Shown here: positions 63,511 to 64,000 of the stretch, piece after piece
How the letters are laid out: each line of letters starts with the position of its first letter
Numbering within the stretch: the stretch's first letter is position 1
NCBI RefSeq assembly: GCF_042434915.1
Contig: NZ_CP170198.1
Span: 558,001-622,000 of the forward strand
Source: Aquimarina sp042434915
GTDB taxonomy: Bacteria; Bacteroidota; Bacteroidia; Flavobacteriales; Flavobacteriaceae
Direction of reading: 5' to 3'
Length of the DNA: 64,000 nucleotides
Notes under the pieces: model-generated
Database searches by the model: none
Seen by the model: the letters and a program-made list of their open reading frames with translations, nothing else
What the model was told of the DNA's origin: nothing
Position numbers and translations under genes: made by a program

Positions 63511-64000
63511 TTATTTTGCGATTGACCAGATACTAAAACTTTTTGGAGGTGCACTTAGTATAGTGGTTCCGCTTAAATTAGTGATGGGATTGTCTTTTGT
63601 ATTATCTGTATAATCAATAAGCGTTTTATTTGTCCAAGAAGTGTTAACTTCATGAGTGGCAATTTCTGTACCTATATTAAGGTAAAGAATTAAACCAGGA
63701 TTATTATCTGTACCTTCTCTTTGCATAATATATTCGTTCTTAACCGCTTTCATAATTTTTACATTTCCGCTAGCCAAACTATTACGAATACGTATTAAAT
63801 TTTTAAGTTGTTCTTTGAACAATGGATTTTCAAAGTCGCTATAAAATAAAGTGGGATATCCATCATGCATTAAAATATAGGCGTGTGCCATCATTTTGTT
63901 AGCATAACTAATACGATTATTCAAATTTTCTTCCTTCTCTGTATCATGATTAGCAATGAATGTAACTGCTTTATCGGGATAAATTTTACGAAGCATATTT
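63511..64000 (-). CDS. GH13 alpha-amylase family enzyme, C-terminal part (5' end beyond the window)
   Basis: The reverse frame is open to the right edge; about 162 residues are visible. KAVTFIANHDTEK matches conserved region IV of GH13 (FxxNHD, transition-state Asp). YANKMMAHAYILMHDGYPTLFYSDF and LKNLIRIRNSLASGN are the end of the barrel. A C-terminal beta domain with IEATHE-like strands and TLIDYTDNT follows, ending SFSIWSIAK. It hydrolyses alpha-glucans. Which of the GH13 activities applies cannot be told from this part. Confidence 0.88.
   Translation of the reverse strand, partial: NMLRKIYPDKAVTFIANHDTEKEENLNNRISYANKMMAHAYILMHDGYPTLFYSDFENPLFKEQLKNLIRIRNSLASGNVKIMKAVKNEYIMQREGTDNNPGLILYLNIGTEIATHEVNTSWTNKTLIDYTDNTKDNPITNLSGTTILSAPPKSFSIWSIAK

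Noticed and set aside
1..64000. CRISPR arrays, transposases, phage genes, toxin-antitoxin or anti-phage defence genes
   Set aside because: Looked for and not found; the gene content is core metabolism, repair and envelope functions.

Overview
The window is AT-rich chromosomal DNA of a member of the Bacteroidota, most likely family Flavobacteriaceae. Four things point there. Gene order matches flavobacterial core clusters as I know them (dapA / BamD-like lipoprotein / omega-like subunit / coaBC / PorD-like / recN / fabI). Several promoters carry the Bacteroidota -7 box TAnnTTTG. Shine-Dalgarno sequences are almost absent. Lipoproteins of the LxxC type and bacillithiol-linked, PorD-like and DUF-type proteins of this family are common. 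Nearly all of the window is coding. I found no tRNA, rRNA, CRISPR array, insertion sequence, prophage or integron.

Layout. 1-3.1 kb: a leftward operon ribD > HAD hydrolase > EamA transporter > YigZ-family protein (cut by the left edge). 3.3-7.3 kb: rightward GNAT acetyltransferase, prmC, LOG-family protein, ligA. 7.6-9.1 kb: two paralogous polytopic membrane proteins. 9.1-15.8 kb: DUF6913-like protein, dapA, BamD-like lipoprotein, omega-like subunit, coaBC, PorD-like protein, recN. 15.9-21.7 kb: fabI, glycosyltransferase, YbbR-like protein, coaE and a sensor kinase/response regulator pair. 21.7-30.8 kb: leftward miaA, voltage-gated ion channel, DUF3857 protein, exonuclease/GIY-YIG fusion, YggS, DUF1015 protein, 3-hydroxyacyl-CoA dehydrogenase, Gfo/Idh oxidoreductase. 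30.9-35.6 kb: pcm, smpB and small exported proteins or lipoproteins, ending at CsbD. 35.7-43.4 kb: a 40-aa membrane peptide, clpB, a BrxC/YtxJ-like protein, a lipoprotein, fahA, glyA, and an 80-nt structured element. 43.4-52.5 kb: beta-helix lipoprotein, lpdA, ABC exporter, DEAD-box helicase, FMN reductase, pabB, and a protein with a sigma-region-4-like tail. 52.7-59.8 kb: tilS, dsbD and two exported peptidases or hydrolases. 59.8-64 kb: a HlyD adaptor plus C39-peptidase ABC exporter, and the end of a GH13 amylase.

Functions are mostly housekeeping: cofactor synthesis (riboflavin, coenzyme A, folate precursor), lysine/peptidoglycan precursor synthesis, translation quality control (prmC, smpB, miaA, tilS), DNA repair (ligA, recN, UvrC-like fusion), protein repair (clpB, pcm) and envelope biogenesis. 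Several start codons differ from the longest open frame, and at least six genes appear to start with GTG or TTG. No clearly new multi-gene system is visible. The best leads are the structured element after glyA, the exonuclease/GIY-YIG fusion with a UvrC-type cysteine quartet, the zinc-ribbon ion channel, the sigma-like protein and the exporter without visible cargo.
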